A stretch of 64,000 nt of DNA from Candidatus Methylacidiphilales bacterium (GCA_033875315.1 JANRJG010000009.1:1-64000); one strand, 5' to 3'; counted from the stretch's first letter, positions 1-7,989 are shown. Notes: a model not told the origin generated them from the sequence alone. Made by a program: numbers and translations.

Positions 1-129
1 CGCGCATATCGGGACGAGATACGCAAGGAAGAGACGACGAAGGGGGTGGGCAGGTGCCGCCATCACCCTCTGGGCTGGGGCCAAAAAGCCGCCCCGCTTT
101 GTTGCTCGTCGGTCACGGGTATATTTCAT
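1..129 (-). CDS. Start of an unidentified gene running off the left edge
   Basis: An open minus-strand frame begins with ATG at 129 and stays open for 43 codons to the window edge. A strong Shine-Dalgarno sequence (AGGAGG on the minus strand) lies about 8 bases before the ATG, which is the main reason to call it. The visible N-terminus is basic (MKYTRDRRATKRGG) and then turns hydrophobic (RLFLAYLVPICA), which could be the start of a membrane segment. No family can be named from so short a piece. It diverges from the small membrane protein gene at 296. Confidence 0.35.
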   Translation of the reverse strand, partial: MKYTRDRRATKRGGFLAPAQRVMAAPAHPLRRLFLAYLVPICA

Positions 130-295
130 ACCTGCTCCCTCCTCGCGCCTCGCCGGACGGTTTTTTGACCCCCCGCGTAAGGTCGCGTTCCGCTCCCACG
201 CGGTCACGCGACAGCGCGGATCACGCGGGTTATCCGGATAGGCTCTAAGGCAGGTGGAGGATGACGTAGGTCGGCCTGCATGATATAAAACCCTC

Positions 296-508
296 ATGAA
301 GGAAAGTACCCAACGCGCCCTCTTCCGCTGGACCCACCTGCTTTTTGCCCTCCCCTTGGTCGGTTTCATTTACGGACCGCCCGCCGAAGTCGAGCCGTAT
401 CGTCCGTATTTCCAGTTCGTCTATTTTCCGGTGGTGGTGCTTTCCGGATTGTGGATGTGGAAGGGCCCCTCGATCAGAAAGCTGTTTGCCAAGACGGACA
501 AGCCCTGA
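296..508 (+). CDS. Small two-helix membrane protein of unknown function
   Basis: A 70-residue protein with two hydrophobic stretches (about residues 12-28 and 40-56), a Pro-rich connector between them, and a basic C-terminus (RKLFAKTDKP). This is the layout of a small inner-membrane protein with a cytoplasmic tail. I do not recognise a family. It stands alone between the left-edge gene and a repeat-bearing spacer. No obvious ribosome-binding site precedes the ATG, so the start is less certain than the frame. Confidence 0.5.
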   Translation: MKESTQRALFRWTHLLFALPLVGFIYGPPAEVEPYRPYFQFVYFPVVVLSGLWMWKGPSIRKLFAKTDKP

Positions 509-605
509 GCCATGGGTGAACCGGGGGGCTGCTCTCTGTGCTCCGGGAAAGCGTCATCCCTGGCCTCCCGTTTCTGATGCGCTTCTGTTTGATCCGGATC
601 GATGC

Positions 606-645
606 AGGAGATCTCGCGCAGAGTCGCGGAGACGCAGAGAGGGGG
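606..645. repeat. Dispersed cgcggagacgcagag-type repeat
   Basis: The core tcgcggagacgcagag is echoed at 6999-7021 (cgcggagacgcaggggcgca) and more loosely at 3492-3522 (ccgcgaaggatgcggagg), all intergenic. Such phased purine-rich motifs are common intergenic repeats in several phyla. No coding role is evident. Confidence 0.4.
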
Positions 646-757
646 AGAGGAATAAAGCCGATGGGGGACGAAAAGGGAACGGGCTTCGCCCTCCCATAAG
701 GCACGTTTTTACGCCCACTCAATTCAATTTGGCATCAGATCGCATTGCGATTGATTG

Positions 758-827
758 GCAGTGGTTTCAACTCTTTCTCTTACTCGATCACGTGCTCGTT
801 CTCTCCATGCCCGAGAGAACGAGTGGA
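758..827. repeat. Hairpin repeat, family A, copy 1
   Basis: Contains a perfect 11-bp inverted repeat, CTCGTTCTCTC (795-805) and GAGAGAACGAG (813-823), around a 7-base loop. The left flank, gtggtttcaactctttctct, is shared with copy 4 at 6.76 kb. One strand is pyrimidine-rich and then purine-rich, so it would form a strong stem in RNA or single-stranded DNA. It lies just beyond the stop codon of the convergent-facing toxin gene and may help end transcription. Confidence 0.7.
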
Positions 828-833
828 GTATCT

Positions 834-1151
834 TCAGGGATGCGGGGTGATGGCGATGATGGTGATCACCGGAATCCGCTTTTTGCCGTTTTGTTCATCC
901 GGTCCGTAGTGCCAGAAGATCCGGTAGGCGCCGGGCGTTTTGTTCTGCGCATAAGCTTCGTACACTTTTTCCCCATGGAAGCCGGATAACGAGGTGTATT
1001 CGTGGGTCTGCAGCCCGGGATGCCGGGGATTGGTTTCCAGATACCCCAGGGCTTTGCGGACCTGTTTGAGCAGGCCGGCCTTCGAAGCCTGGGCCTCCAG
1101 TTCGTCCAATTGACGATCCGCCGTGCGTGTGAAAACCAGCCGCCAGGCCAC
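834..1151 (-). CDS. RelE/ParE-family toxin
   Basis: A 105-residue protein with the RelE/ParE fold pattern: N-terminal WRLVFTRTADRQLDELE helix pair, a central LETNPRHPGLQTHEY segment, and C-terminal strands with AYRIFWHYGP and PVITIIAITPHP. Family members are mRNA interferases or gyrase poisons neutralised by a partner encoded just upstream. The gene lies three bases after the stop of the putative antitoxin gene at 1155-1475, the usual antitoxin-toxin order and spacing. Whether it cuts mRNA or targets gyrase cannot be told from sequence. Confidence 0.8.
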   Translation of the reverse strand: MAWRLVFTRTADRQLDELEAQASKAGLLKQVRKALGYLETNPRHPGLQTHEYTSLSGFHGEKVYEAYAQNKTPGAYRIFWHYGPDEQNGKKRIPVITIIAITPHP

Positions 1152-1154
1152 GGC

Positions 1155-1475
1155 TTATTCCTTGGCGTCTTGGGTTTCTTTGATTTCTCTGGTGAAGCGG
1201 ACGAACGATCCGCGATGACGGCTTTTCCCTTCGGCGGATTCTTTCAACCCCTGCCGGACCGTGGCCAAGGCCTTGGGGTTTTCGTAGAGCCAGGCCTCCG
1301 AGGCCGGAACCACCTTCACGGGGTCGAGGACGATTTGCCCGAGGGAGTTGCAGTAGATGTTGAAGGCCCCTGCCGCCGCGGCTTCGCCCAGGGAAAGGCG
1401 CTTCTTGGAGTCGGTGCGGGCGAACTCGCTGATGAGTTGGAAGTCCTGGTTTTTGATCACCGTAGAGGAAGCCAT
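1155..1475 (-). CDS. Antitoxin of a RelE/ParE-type pair
   Basis: A 106-residue protein directly upstream of the toxin gene. The start was set at ATG 1475 (MASSTVIKNQDF) because upstream in-frame sequence is Pro-rich and not protein-like. The middle carries the LYENPKALATVRQGLKE segment typical of antitoxins encoded next to ParE/RelE toxins, where it contributes to toxin binding. It would also be expected to repress its own promoter, as is usual for the class. No clear DNA-binding motif is visible by eye, so the fold class is not assigned. Confidence 0.7.
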   Translation of the reverse strand: MASSTVIKNQDFQLISEFARTDSKKRLSLGEAAAAGAFNIYCNSLGQIVLDPVKVVPASEAWLYENPKALATVRQGLKESAEGKSRHRGSFVRFTREIKETQDAKE

Positions 1476-1595
1476 GGGGACAATATGGCGGGCGTGGGAT
1501 GGATCGTCAAGTGGGATTGGCCCACCGCATGGAGAAGGCAAACGAGGATGAGGCGGTCCGAGGTGCAACAGCCTGATCCCCTCCACAAACGTATA

Positions 1596-2678
1596 TCACA
1601 GCACCCGGATCTGTTCCATCCATGGGAAATTGAAACGCCCGGGGCGGATGTGAATTTCAACGGCTTTTCCTTCGCCACCCTCGTTGTATAGCCCGCGACC
1701 GACAACCATCTGTTCCGGAATCCGCACCTTGGAGGCTTCAGCCTCGAACTCCAATCTAAAATAGTAGCTGACTTTGCGGCTCCCTCTCCGTCCTCGTGTG
1801 ATGCGTGTGTATTTTTCCGTGATGCGCGCATGCCGTATCTCGGCAGGCCGGTTGTCAAAGGCGATATTGGCATCCGACACGAGTTCCGCACCCGTCCAAG
1901 GCAAGCCTATGAGAAGGAGCAGGGCACTCTCAACGATGATCCGGTGTGTTCGTGAGGAACCACCCAGAAACAATGCCAGAAACAACATGAGCAATAAAAA
2001 AAGCACCGCCGACAAGAGCAGCCCCATCCCCAATACCGGCATCCATGACAAATACAAAGGGTGCGGGAGCAGACTTAGTTCAATCAAACCCGGAGCACCG
2101 TAAAGCGCGATTCCCCAAGTCAGAGATTCGGCAATAAAGGCTTTGTGGAAAAATGGATCCTGGAGGAATTGCAATGCAGAATCCGGCACTTTTTTGAGAA
2201 GTTTCCCCAACGTGCTTAAGTCCTCTAAATCTTCTTCGTTGGGAACGATGCTGCCCTTTTGATAGACCCAAAGGTAGGAACCGTCGGTGCTGATGGAGTG
2301 AATACCGCGCCGGAACAAGCGACAAACGGCCTTTCGGGCGGCGACATCCTGCTTTAAAAACTGCGGCAACTCCCTATGATCACAGGCGACATAGATGTGC
2401 CGGTCAAACTCTTCATCCTCTGTCTGCATTTCACTTGAAAAGCCCAGCCATTTGAAAAAGCGGTCCGTTCCGCCTTCCTCGGTCAGCTTGAAGTAAAAAC
2501 CCTTCTTAAGGGCAATACCGTAGAATGTTCCGGTAATTCTGTGTTTGTTACGGGAATATCGAACAAACCAAGACCCAATGGAGCTACGCCCCCTCTTCTC
2601 AGGCTGGTGAACCCTGGGCCAGCAGGACCGGGCGATGGCCGCACCCACGGCGAAGAGCACCCGCAGTAAAATCCACAT
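1596..2678 (-). CDS. Membrane protein with a DUF3592-like C-terminus
   Basis: A 360-residue protein. It has an N-terminal hydrophobic helix (about 3-17), a soluble region of about 150 residues, then a cluster of hydrophobic segments (about 185-255). The C-terminal domain has TEKYTRITRGRRGS, YYFRLEFEAE and GEGKAVEIHIRPGRF, resembling DUF3592 proteins, which have a short extracytoplasmic beta domain next to membrane helices. Function is unknown. It stands alone, facing the toxin-antitoxin pair, with a hairpin repeat upstream of its start. Confidence 0.6.
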   Translation of the reverse strand: MWILLRVLFAVGAAIARSCWPRVHQPEKRGRSSIGSWFVRYSRNKHRITGTFYGIALKKGFYFKLTEEGGTDRFFKWLGFSSEMQTEDEEFDRHIYVACDHRELPQFLKQDVAARKAVCRLFRRGIHSISTDGSYLWVYQKGSIVPNEEDLEDLSTLGKLLKKVPDSALQFLQDPFFHKAFIAESLTWGIALYGAPGLIELSLLPHPLYLSWMPVLGMGLLLSAVLFLLLMLFLALFLGGSSRTHRIIVESALLLLIGLPWTGAELVSDANIAFDNRPAEIRHARITEKYTRITRGRRGSRKVSYYFRLEFEAEASKVRIPEQMVVGRGLYNEGGEGKAVEIHIRPGRFNFPWMEQIRVL

Positions 2679-2742
2679 TAATTCACCCTAGGATATCAAA
2701 CCAAAGGCATCAAGAGGCTTAGAGCCTTTTGCATTTGATCAG

Positions 2743-2814
2743 CTGCTCGTTCTCATACTCTTTCTCTCGGGCATGGAGAGAACGAGCACGAGAGCGAGTA
2801 AGAGAACGAGTGGC
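2743..2814. repeat. Hairpin repeat, family A, copy 2 (inverted)
   Basis: This is the family A repeat in the opposite orientation to copy 1: the loop reads GGGCATG here and CATGCCC there. The outer arms CTCGTTCTCATACTC and GAGTAAGAGAACGAG pair with a single mismatch, and the inner arms CTCTC and GAGAG pair fully. It sits between the queE stop and the start of the upstream membrane protein gene. Confidence 0.7.
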
Positions 2815-2832
2815 CGATAACCGGAAAAGGCT

Positions 2833-3483
2833 TCAGACTCCGGTGGCTTTGGGGTCCCAGATGACTTTGTGCATCTGGATCTGGAATCGCACGGGCAGCT
2901 GGTCCTCCAGGATCCAGGCCACGATGTCTTTCGGATCGACGCGGCCGAAGACGGGCGAAAACAAGACCGCCCGCACTTTCGACGCCAGGCCGTGTTCCCG
3001 CACGCGATCCCGCGCCCACTCGTAATCGCCGCGCGAGGCCAGCACGCATTTGACCTCGTCGTTGGCGGTGAGCAACGGGATGTTCTCCCAGCGGTTCTTG
3101 TCGCTCATGCCGCTGTCAGGACATTTCAAATCCATGATGCGCACGACCCGGGGGTCGACCGGGCCGATGTCGCGGTGGCCGCCGGTTTCCAGCAGGACGC
3201 GGTAACCGCGGTCGCACAATTGCTTCAACAGGGGAAGGCAGTTGGGCTGGAGCAGGGGTTCGCCCCCGGTCACTTCGACCAGGGGCAGGCCGAGGGCCTC
3301 GACGCGGGCCAGGATCGCATCCAGCTCCATCTTCTCCCCGCCGTAAAAGGCCTGGGGGGTGTCGCACCAGGCACACCGGAGGTCGCAGAAGGTCAATCGC
3401 ACGAAGGTACAGGGCAGGCCGGCAAAGGTGCTTTCCCCCTGCACACTGGCGTAGATTTCGTGGATGGTCAGTTGTTCCGGCAT
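2833..3483 (-). CDS. queE: 7-carboxy-7-deazaguanine synthase QueE
   Basis: A 216-residue radical SAM enzyme converting 6-carboxytetrahydropterin to 7-carboxy-7-deazaguanine on the way to queuosine in tRNA. The cluster motif is C33-X3-C37-X2-C40 (FCDLRCAWCDT), preceded by the QueE signature IYASVQGESTFAGLPC. EVTGGEPLLQ supplies the SAM-binding GGEP motif, and IMDLKCPDSG is also characteristic. Length suits the shorter QueE class. It is an isolated gene, with no queD or queC nearby. I saw no preQ1 riboswitch upstream. Confidence 0.93.
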   Translation of the reverse strand: MPEQLTIHEIYASVQGESTFAGLPCTFVRLTFCDLRCAWCDTPQAFYGGEKMELDAILARVEALGLPLVEVTGGEPLLQPNCLPLLKQLCDRGYRVLLETGGHRDIGPVDPRVVRIMDLKCPDSGMSDKNRWENIPLLTANDEVKCVLASRGDYEWARDRVREHGLASKVRAVLFSPVFGRVDPKDIVAWILEDQLPVRFQIQMHKVIWDPKATGV

Positions 3484-3611
3484 CGGGAGAGATTAACCGC
3501 GAAGGATGCGGAGGGCGCGAAGTTTTTTTTCGCCATCCTTCAACGGGCTGCGCTGGCCCGGAGCCGAAGATTCTTGGCACGCGGGAGGGCGATCGCGGTA
3601 TTCTGTTCAAA

Positions 3612-3974
3612 ATGAAGGGTCCCCTGCTCATTTTCGATGGCGATTGCCGGTTTTGCCGTCGTTCGGTGGCCCTGCTGCAAGCCTGGGCCCCCCTGCCCAT
3701 CGCGGCCCAAGCGTCGCAGGACTGCACCGTGGCGGTTGCATCGGGCGGGATCGACGGCGAGCAGGCCCCGGGCGCGGTGCAATACATCGACCGGTCGGGG
3801 CGGCTGCACCGGGCGGCGCGGGCGGTGCTGCTTTGCCTGGCCGAGCACGGGGCGCCGGCTTGGCCGCTGGCGCTCTATGAACGGGTGCCGGGGATGGCGT
3901 GGCTGGCGGAGTGGGTTTACCGGCTGGTGGCCCGCCACCGGGGTTGGATTTCGCGCTGCTGCGTGCGGGGTTGA
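3612..3974 (+). CDS. DCC-family thiol-disulfide oxidoreductase-like protein (DUF393)
   Basis: A 120-residue protein beginning LLIFDGDCRFCRRSV, which carries the DxDCxxC motif (C12, C15) that defines the DCC (DUF393) family. Distal features include YIDRSGRLHRAARAV and a C-terminal WVYRLVARHRGW segment, both usual in the family. Family proteins are thought to be thioredoxin-like redox proteins, but their substrates are poorly known. It diverges from queE and is followed by repeat-rich intergenic DNA. Confidence 0.82.
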   Translation: MKGPLLIFDGDCRFCRRSVALLQAWAPLPIAAQASQDCTVAVASGGIDGEQAPGAVQYIDRSGRLHRAARAVLLCLAEHGAPAWPLALYERVPGMAWLAEWVYRLVARHRGWISRCCVRG

Positions 3975-4000
3975 GCCGCGACTGGCGCAATGAGCTGAAC

Positions 4001-4028
4001 CCGGCTCGGCGGGAGCCTCGCCCTCCCG
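4001..4028. repeat. Family B repeat, partial copy
   Basis: ccggctcggcgggagcctcg followed by ccctcccg matches the right half of the full copies at 6863-6938 and 42125-42200. The left half is missing here. Confidence 0.6.
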
Positions 4029-4070
4029 CTGATTCTGTCGCCTACCCAATAGGATTTGGTATCAGCTTTG

Positions 4071-4161
4071 GGTTCAAATCGTTTCTCTTACTCGCTCTCG
4101 TGCACGTTCTCTCCCATTCAGAGAGCACGAGAATGAGAAAGAGTATGAGAACGAGTGGCAG
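4071..4161. repeat. Hairpin repeat, family A, copy 3
   Basis: Nearly identical to copy 4 at 6.76-6.86 kb across the whole unit, from gtttctcttactcgctctcg to gagtatgagaacgag. CTCTC and GAGAG flank the loop cccattca, and CTCGTG and CACGAG extend the stem across a bulge. It is upstream of hppA, whereas copy 4 is immediately downstream, so the gene is bracketed by the two copies in direct orientation. Confidence 0.7.
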
Positions 4162-4286
4162 ATTAAATGCAAAATGCTCTAACGTCCGTTTCAGGGAGAT
4201 CCTCCCGCCTCCGAACGATTGCTGCCATAAAATCTCTTGACCCTCGGAGCCTTCATCTATAAGATTGTCTTGTAGATTTAAAACAT

Positions 4287-6734
4287 ATGAAATTATCAAA
4301 ACTAATCCTTGGTGGTCTTCTTTTGTGTCCTGCCGTGCTGCGGGCGGGCGAATCCGAGCTCTCCCTGCCGATCGACCGGTCGGCATCGTTCAGCTTCTCC
4401 GGCATCTCGCTGCAAAGTGAGTGGATCTTATGGATCGGCCTGGGGGTGGCCCTACTGGGGATGTTGTTCGGCTTTCTGGAATACCGGAAGCTCCGCCAAC
4501 TGCCGGCCCACCAGAGCATGCTGGACATCTCCGCCCTGATCTACGGCACCTGCAAGACCTACCTCCTGCAGCAGGGCCGGCTGCTCCTGATCCTGGAGAT
4601 CTTCATCGGGTCGACCATGGTCTACTACTTTGGCTTCCTGAAACACGCCGGGCCGTCCACCGTGGCCCTGATCCTGATGTGGTCGCTGATCGGGATCGGC
4701 GGTTCCTTCGCCGTGGCCTGGTTCGGGATGTTGATCAACAACGTGGCCAACAGCCGCATGGCCTTCGCCTCGCTCCGCGGACGGGCCCTGGAAGTTTCCG
4801 AAATCCCGACCCGCTCGGGCATGAGCATCGGCGTGCTCCTCATCAGCGTGGAACTGTTCCTGATGATCGCCATCCTGGCCTTCGTGCCGCCCGCCCTGGC
4901 CGGTTCCTGTTTCATCGGCTTCGCCATCGGTGAATCCCTCGGCGCCAGCGTGCTCCGCATCTGCGGGGGGATCTTCACCAAGATCGCCGACATCGGCAGC
5001 GATTTGATGAAGATCGTCTTCAAGATCAAGGAAGACGATGCCCGCAACCCGGGGGTCATCGCCGACTGCGCCGGGGACAATGCCGGCGACAGCGTGGGCC
5101 CGACGGCGGACGGCTTTGAAACCTACGGGGTGACCGGGGTGGCCCTGATCACCTTCATCCTGTTGGCGGTCATGGGGCAGTTCCAGTGGACCTTCATCAT
5201 CTGGATCTTTGCCATGCGCATCGTGATGATCCCGACCTCGGTGTTGTCCTGGAAAATCAACACCTGGATCACCAAGGGCTTCTTTGGAAAGCAAAAGCAC
5301 TTCAACTTCGAACACCCGCTGACCATCCTGGTCTGGCTGACCTCGATCCTCTGTGTGGCGGTCAGCTACGTGGTCAGCTACCTCATGCTGGCGCAGGAGT
5401 TCCCCACCCTCTGGTGGAAACTGGCGACGATCATCAGTTGCGGCACGCTGGCGGCGGCCATCATCCCCGAACTGACCCGGGTCTTCACCAGCACCAAGAG
5501 CGCGCACTGCCAGGAAGTGGTCAACGCCACCACCGAAGGCGGCGCCGGATTGACCATCCTGTCCGGCCTGGTGGCGGGGAATTTCTCCTGCTTCTGGAAA
5601 GGTTGCGCCATCGCCCTCCTCATGTTGGTGGCCTACCTGACCAGCCTGGGCACGCTGGGTGATTTCATGGACTACCCCGCCGTCTTCGCCTTCGGTCTGG
5701 TGGCCTTTGGCATGCTCGGCATGGGACCGGTGACCATCGCGGTCGACAGCTACGGACCCGTGGCCGACAACGCCCAGTCGGTTTTCGAACTCTCCACCAT
5801 CGAGCAACTTCCCGGCATCGGGGAAGAGGTGAAAAAAGACTTCAGCTTCACCCCGGATTTTGAAGCCGGCAAGATGTTGCTGGAAGACAACGACGGGGCG
5901 GGCAACACCTTCAAGGCCACGGCCAAGCCCGTGCTCATCGGCACCGCCGTGGTGGGTGCGACGACCATGATCTTCTCCCTCATCCTGATGCTCAAGAACC
6001 ACTTCGGCTGGACCGACCTTTCCAACCTCAGCATCGTCGATCCGCGCATCATCCTCGGATTGCTGATGGGCGGGGCGGTGGTCTACTGGTTCGCCGGGGC
6101 CTCGCGCCAGGCCGTCACCACCGGGGCCTACCGGGCGGTCGACTACATCAAACGCAACATCAAGCTCAGCTCGGGCAACCGCGCCTCGGCCGAGGACAGC
6201 AACGCCGTGGTGAAAATCTGCACCCGGTATGCCCAGCACGGCATGGTCAACATCTTTGCCGTGGTCTTCTCCCTCACCCTGGCCTTCGCCTGCTTCGACG
6301 CCGTCTTCTTCGTCGGCTACCTGATCTCCATCGCCATGTTCGGCCTCTACATGGCCATCAACATGGCCAATGCCGGCGGCTGCTGGGACAACGCCAAGAA
6401 GATCGTGGAAGTCGAACTGCGGCAGAAGGGCAGCCCCCTGCACGATGCCACAGTCATCGGCGACATCGTGGGCGATCCCTTCAAGGACACTTCCTCGGTG
6501 GCCCTGAACCCGATCATCAAGTTCACCACCCTCTTCGGGATCCTGGCGGTGGAAATCGCCATCAATTCCCCCCGCCACCTGGCCCTGGGCATCGGTGTGG
6601 TCTTCCTGTTGATCGGCCTGGTCTTTGTCCTGCGCTCCTTCTACGGCATGCGCATTTCAACCCTGCACCCGCAGGCCCACATCGATTTCAACAAAAAGCG
6701 CGACGTTGCGGCCGCGGAAGCGGAAGCGGCCTGA
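4287..6734 (+). CDS. hppA: Membrane-bound proton-pumping pyrophosphatase
   Basis: An 815-residue polytopic protein that hydrolyses pyrophosphate and pumps H+ (or Na+) across the membrane. The substrate site is visible as DDARNPGVIADCAGDNAGD (about 250-268) continuing into SVGPTADGFETYGVTG, and a second acidic motif is GDIVGDPFKDTSS near the C-terminus. The AGNTFKATAK motif has Lys where K+-dependent enzymes have Ala, which by family knowledge indicates a K+-independent pump. The N-terminus looks like a signal or first helix. It is a single gene bracketed by two family A repeats. Confidence 0.95.
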   Translation: MKLSKLILGGLLLCPAVLRAGESELSLPIDRSASFSFSGISLQSEWILWIGLGVALLGMLFGFLEYRKLRQLPAHQSMLDISALIYGTCKTYLLQQGRLLLILEIFIGSTMVYYFGFLKHAGPSTVALILMWSLIGIGGSFAVAWFGMLINNVANSRMAFASLRGRALEVSEIPTRSGMSIGVLLISVELFLMIAILAFVPPALAGSCFIGFAIGESLGASVLRICGGIFTKIADIGSDLMKIVFKIKEDDARNPGVIADCAGDNAGDSVGPTADGFETYGVTGVALITFILLAVMGQFQWTFIIWIFAMRIVMIPTSVLSWKINTWITKGFFGKQKHFNFEHPLTILVWLTSILCVAVSYVVSYLMLAQEFPTLWWKLATIISCGTLAAAIIPELTRVFTSTKSAHCQEVVNATTEGGAGLTILSGLVAGNFSCFWKGCAIALLMLVAYLTSLGTLGDFMDYPAVFAFGLVAFGMLGMGPVTIAVDSYGPVADNAQSVFELSTIEQLPGIGEEVKKDFSFTPDFEAGKMLLEDNDGAGNTFKATAKPVLIGTAVVGATTMIFSLILMLKNHFGWTDLSNLSIVDPRIILGLLMGGAVVYWFAGASRQAVTTGAYRAVDYIKRNIKLSSGNRASAEDSNAVVKICTRYAQHGMVNIFAVVFSLTLAFACFDAVFFVGYLISIAMFGLYMAINMANAGGCWDNAKKIVEVELRQKGSPLHDATVIGDIVGDPFKDTSSVALNPIIKFTTLFGILAVEIAINSPRHLALGIGVVFLLIGLVFVLRSFYGMRISTLHPQAHIDFNKKRDVAAAEAEAA

Positions 6735-6758
6735 GGTGTGGCGTTTTGCGTTCAACTA

Positions 6759-6855
6759 GCAGTGGTTTCAACTCGTTTCTCTTACTCGCTCTCGTGCACG
6801 TTCTCTCCCATTCAGAGAGCACGAGAATGAGAAAGAGTATGAGAACGAGCGACAG
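6759..6855. repeat. Hairpin repeat, family A, copy 4
   Basis: Begins gcagtggtttcaactcgttt as in copy 1 and ends gagaacgagcgacag. The central part matches copy 3 almost base for base. It starts 25 bases after the hppA stop codon, where a stem in the transcript could act as a terminator or stabilise the 3' end. Confidence 0.7.
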
Positions 6856-6862
6856 AAAAAAC

Positions 6863-6938
6863 GGGAGGGCGAAGCTCCCGCTGAGCCGCCCTTGGGAGGA
6901 AGACCACAAACCGGCTCGGCAGGAGCCTCGCCCTCCCG
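6863..6938. repeat. Family B palindromic repeat, full copy 1
   Basis: A 76-base unit with inverted ends: gggagggcgaagctcccgct at the left and aggagcctcgccctcccg at the right, with an inner pair gctgagccg/ccggctcggc. It is shared with 42125-42200 and in part with 4001-4028 and 7140-7168. It follows family A directly, so the two may travel as a composite. Confidence 0.7.
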
Positions 6939-6998
6939 TTGACCGTGTCGCTCAATCAATGCGATTGGGTATAAAGGGCCCTTGTTCTCAAGCTGAAA

Positions 6999-7021
6999 CG
7001 CGGAGACGCAGGGGCGCAGAG
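6999..7021. repeat. Dispersed cgcggagacgcag-type repeat, second copy
   Basis: Shares cgcggagacgcag with the copy at 606-645. Intergenic. Confidence 0.35.
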
Positions 7022-7050
7022 TTTGAGGGGTAGACTGCCGGATGGAACAA

Positions 7051-7073
7051 CGGGGATGGGAATCCCCGTCTAC
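7051..7073. repeat. Family C palindrome, copy 1
   Basis: cggggatgggaatccccgtc is a short palindrome-containing motif (gggga/tcccc) that recurs exactly at 42065-42084 and nearly exactly at 43849-43870, always intergenic. Confidence 0.55.
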
Positions 7074-7139
7074 AGGGCGGGCGCGTTCTAATCTCGGTTC
7101 TTTTTGACCAAATCTGTTGGATTCGGTGACAGAAACAAC

Positions 7140-7168
7140 GGGAGGGCGCGGCTCCTGGCTCCCCCGTT
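7140..7168. repeat. Degenerate family B fragment
   Basis: gggagggcgcggctcctggc followed by tcccccg resembles the two ends of family B joined together with the middle missing. It lies just before the lptB stop codon. Confidence 0.4.
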
Positions 7169-7176
7169 AGCAGACC

Positions 7177-7902
7177 TCACATGTTGAAGCGGGGGCCGAG
7201 GTAGAGTTCCCGGGCGATGGGATCGTTGACCAGGAACTCGCTCGTGCCCTGGGACTCCACTTTGCCATCACAGATGAGATAGGCCCGGTTGACCACCTCG
7301 AGGGTGTCGCGGACATTGTGGTCGGTGATCAACACGGACAACCCGCGCCGGGTCAGGGCGACGATGATGTCCTTGATGTCGCTGACGGCAATGGGGTCGA
7401 CGCCGCTGAAAGGCTCGTCGAGCAGGAGGATGGAGGGTTCGGTGGCAAGGCAGCGGGCGATGGAGAGGCGCCGTTTTTCCCCGCCGGAGAGTTTGTAGGC
7501 CTGGCTTTTGCGGATGTGCTCGATGCCGAACTCGAAAAGCAGGTCATCGCAGCGCTGCCTGCGTTCCTCCTCCGGGATGGCGAGGGTTTCCAGGATGCAG
7601 AGGAGGTTTTCCTCGACGGTGAGTTTGCGAAAAATGGATTCTTCCTGCGGGAGGTAGCCGAGGCCGCGGCGGGCGCGGCGGTACATGGGCATGTGGGTGA
7701 CATCCTCGCCACCGATGAAGATGTTGCCATCGGTCGGGCGGACGATGCCGGTGATCATGTGGAAGGTGGTGGTTTTCCCGGCCCCGTTCTTGCCCAAAAG
7801 TCCGACCACCTCGCGGGCCTCGACACGGAGGCTGACGCCATTGACCACGTTGCGGCTGCCATAGGTCTTGACCAGGTTGTCGGCGCGGAGAACTTCGGAC
7901 AT
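7177..7902 (-). CDS. lptB: LPS export ABC transporter ATPase LptB
   Basis: A 241-residue ABC ATPase that powers extraction of lipopolysaccharide from the inner membrane with LptF/LptG. Walker A is GKNGAGKTT, the signature is LSGGEKRRLSIAR, Walker B is SILLLDEPFSGVDP, and the H-loop follows in VLITDHNVRDT, all in the LptB-specific style. It is the last gene of the LPS operon, 87 bases after lptA. The LptF/LptG permeases are not in the window. Confidence 0.95.
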   Translation of the reverse strand: MSEVLRADNLVKTYGSRNVVNGVSLRVEAREVVGLLGKNGAGKTTTFHMITGIVRPTDGNIFIGGEDVTHMPMYRRARRGLGYLPQEESIFRKLTVEENLLCILETLAIPEEERRQRCDDLLFEFGIEHIRKSQAYKLSGGEKRRLSIARCLATEPSILLLDEPFSGVDPIAVSDIKDIIVALTRRGLSVLITDHNVRDTLEVVNRAYLICDGKVESQGTSEFLVNDPIARELYLGPRFNM

Positions 7903-7989
7903 AAAGGTGGGGATGCGGGTGGGGAGGAAAAGGACAGCCCGCTTAAGATTGAATGCTTGAAACGGAATATTCCCGTCCGCCAGAGGAGC

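Larger units (their letters stand above)
509..833. other. Intergenic spacer with dispersed repeats
   Basis: No gene is supported here. The spacer holds a cgcggagacgcag-type repeat near 606-645 and a hairpin repeat at 758-827 that recurs at 2.7, 4.1 and 6.8 kb. Apparent long frames crossing it are not convincing, because they run across these repeats and into the antisense of the toxin gene. Confidence 0.5.
3975..4286. other. Intergenic spacer with repeats upstream of hppA
   Basis: No gene is supported. It contains a half copy of the family B repeat (4001-4028), a linking motif ending atttggtatc, and a full family A hairpin (4071-4161). The last 90 bases before hppA are AT-richer, and the hppA promoter presumably lies there, although no clear -35/-10 pair stands out. 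Confidence 0.5.
6735..7176. other. Repeat-filled spacer between hppA and lptB
   Basis: A 442-base stretch with no supported gene between convergent hppA and lptB. In order it contains family A (6759-6855), family B (6863-6938), a cgcggagacgcag repeat (6999-7021), a gggaatccccgtctac palindrome (7051-7073) and a degenerate family B piece (7140-7168). It is the densest repeat cluster in the window. Confidence 0.6.

Noticed and set aside
54-248. Short plus-strand frame near the left edge
   Set aside because: Pro/Arg/Ser-rich without domain features and antisense to a better-supported minus-strand start at 129.
3484-3611. Possible preQ1 riboswitch upstream of queE
   Set aside because: The segment contains only a ccgcgaaggatgcgg-type repeat and a T run, with no preQ1 aptamer pattern.
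4452-6578. Very long open frame (about 708 codons) on the minus strand
   Set aside because: It is antisense to hppA, rich in His, Asp and Gly in the way produced by reading GC-rich coding DNA backwards, and no protein family is recognisable.
758-6938. Repeated palindromes considered as a CRISPR array
   Set aside because: Copies are kilobases apart, variable in orientation and without regular spacers; no cas genes.
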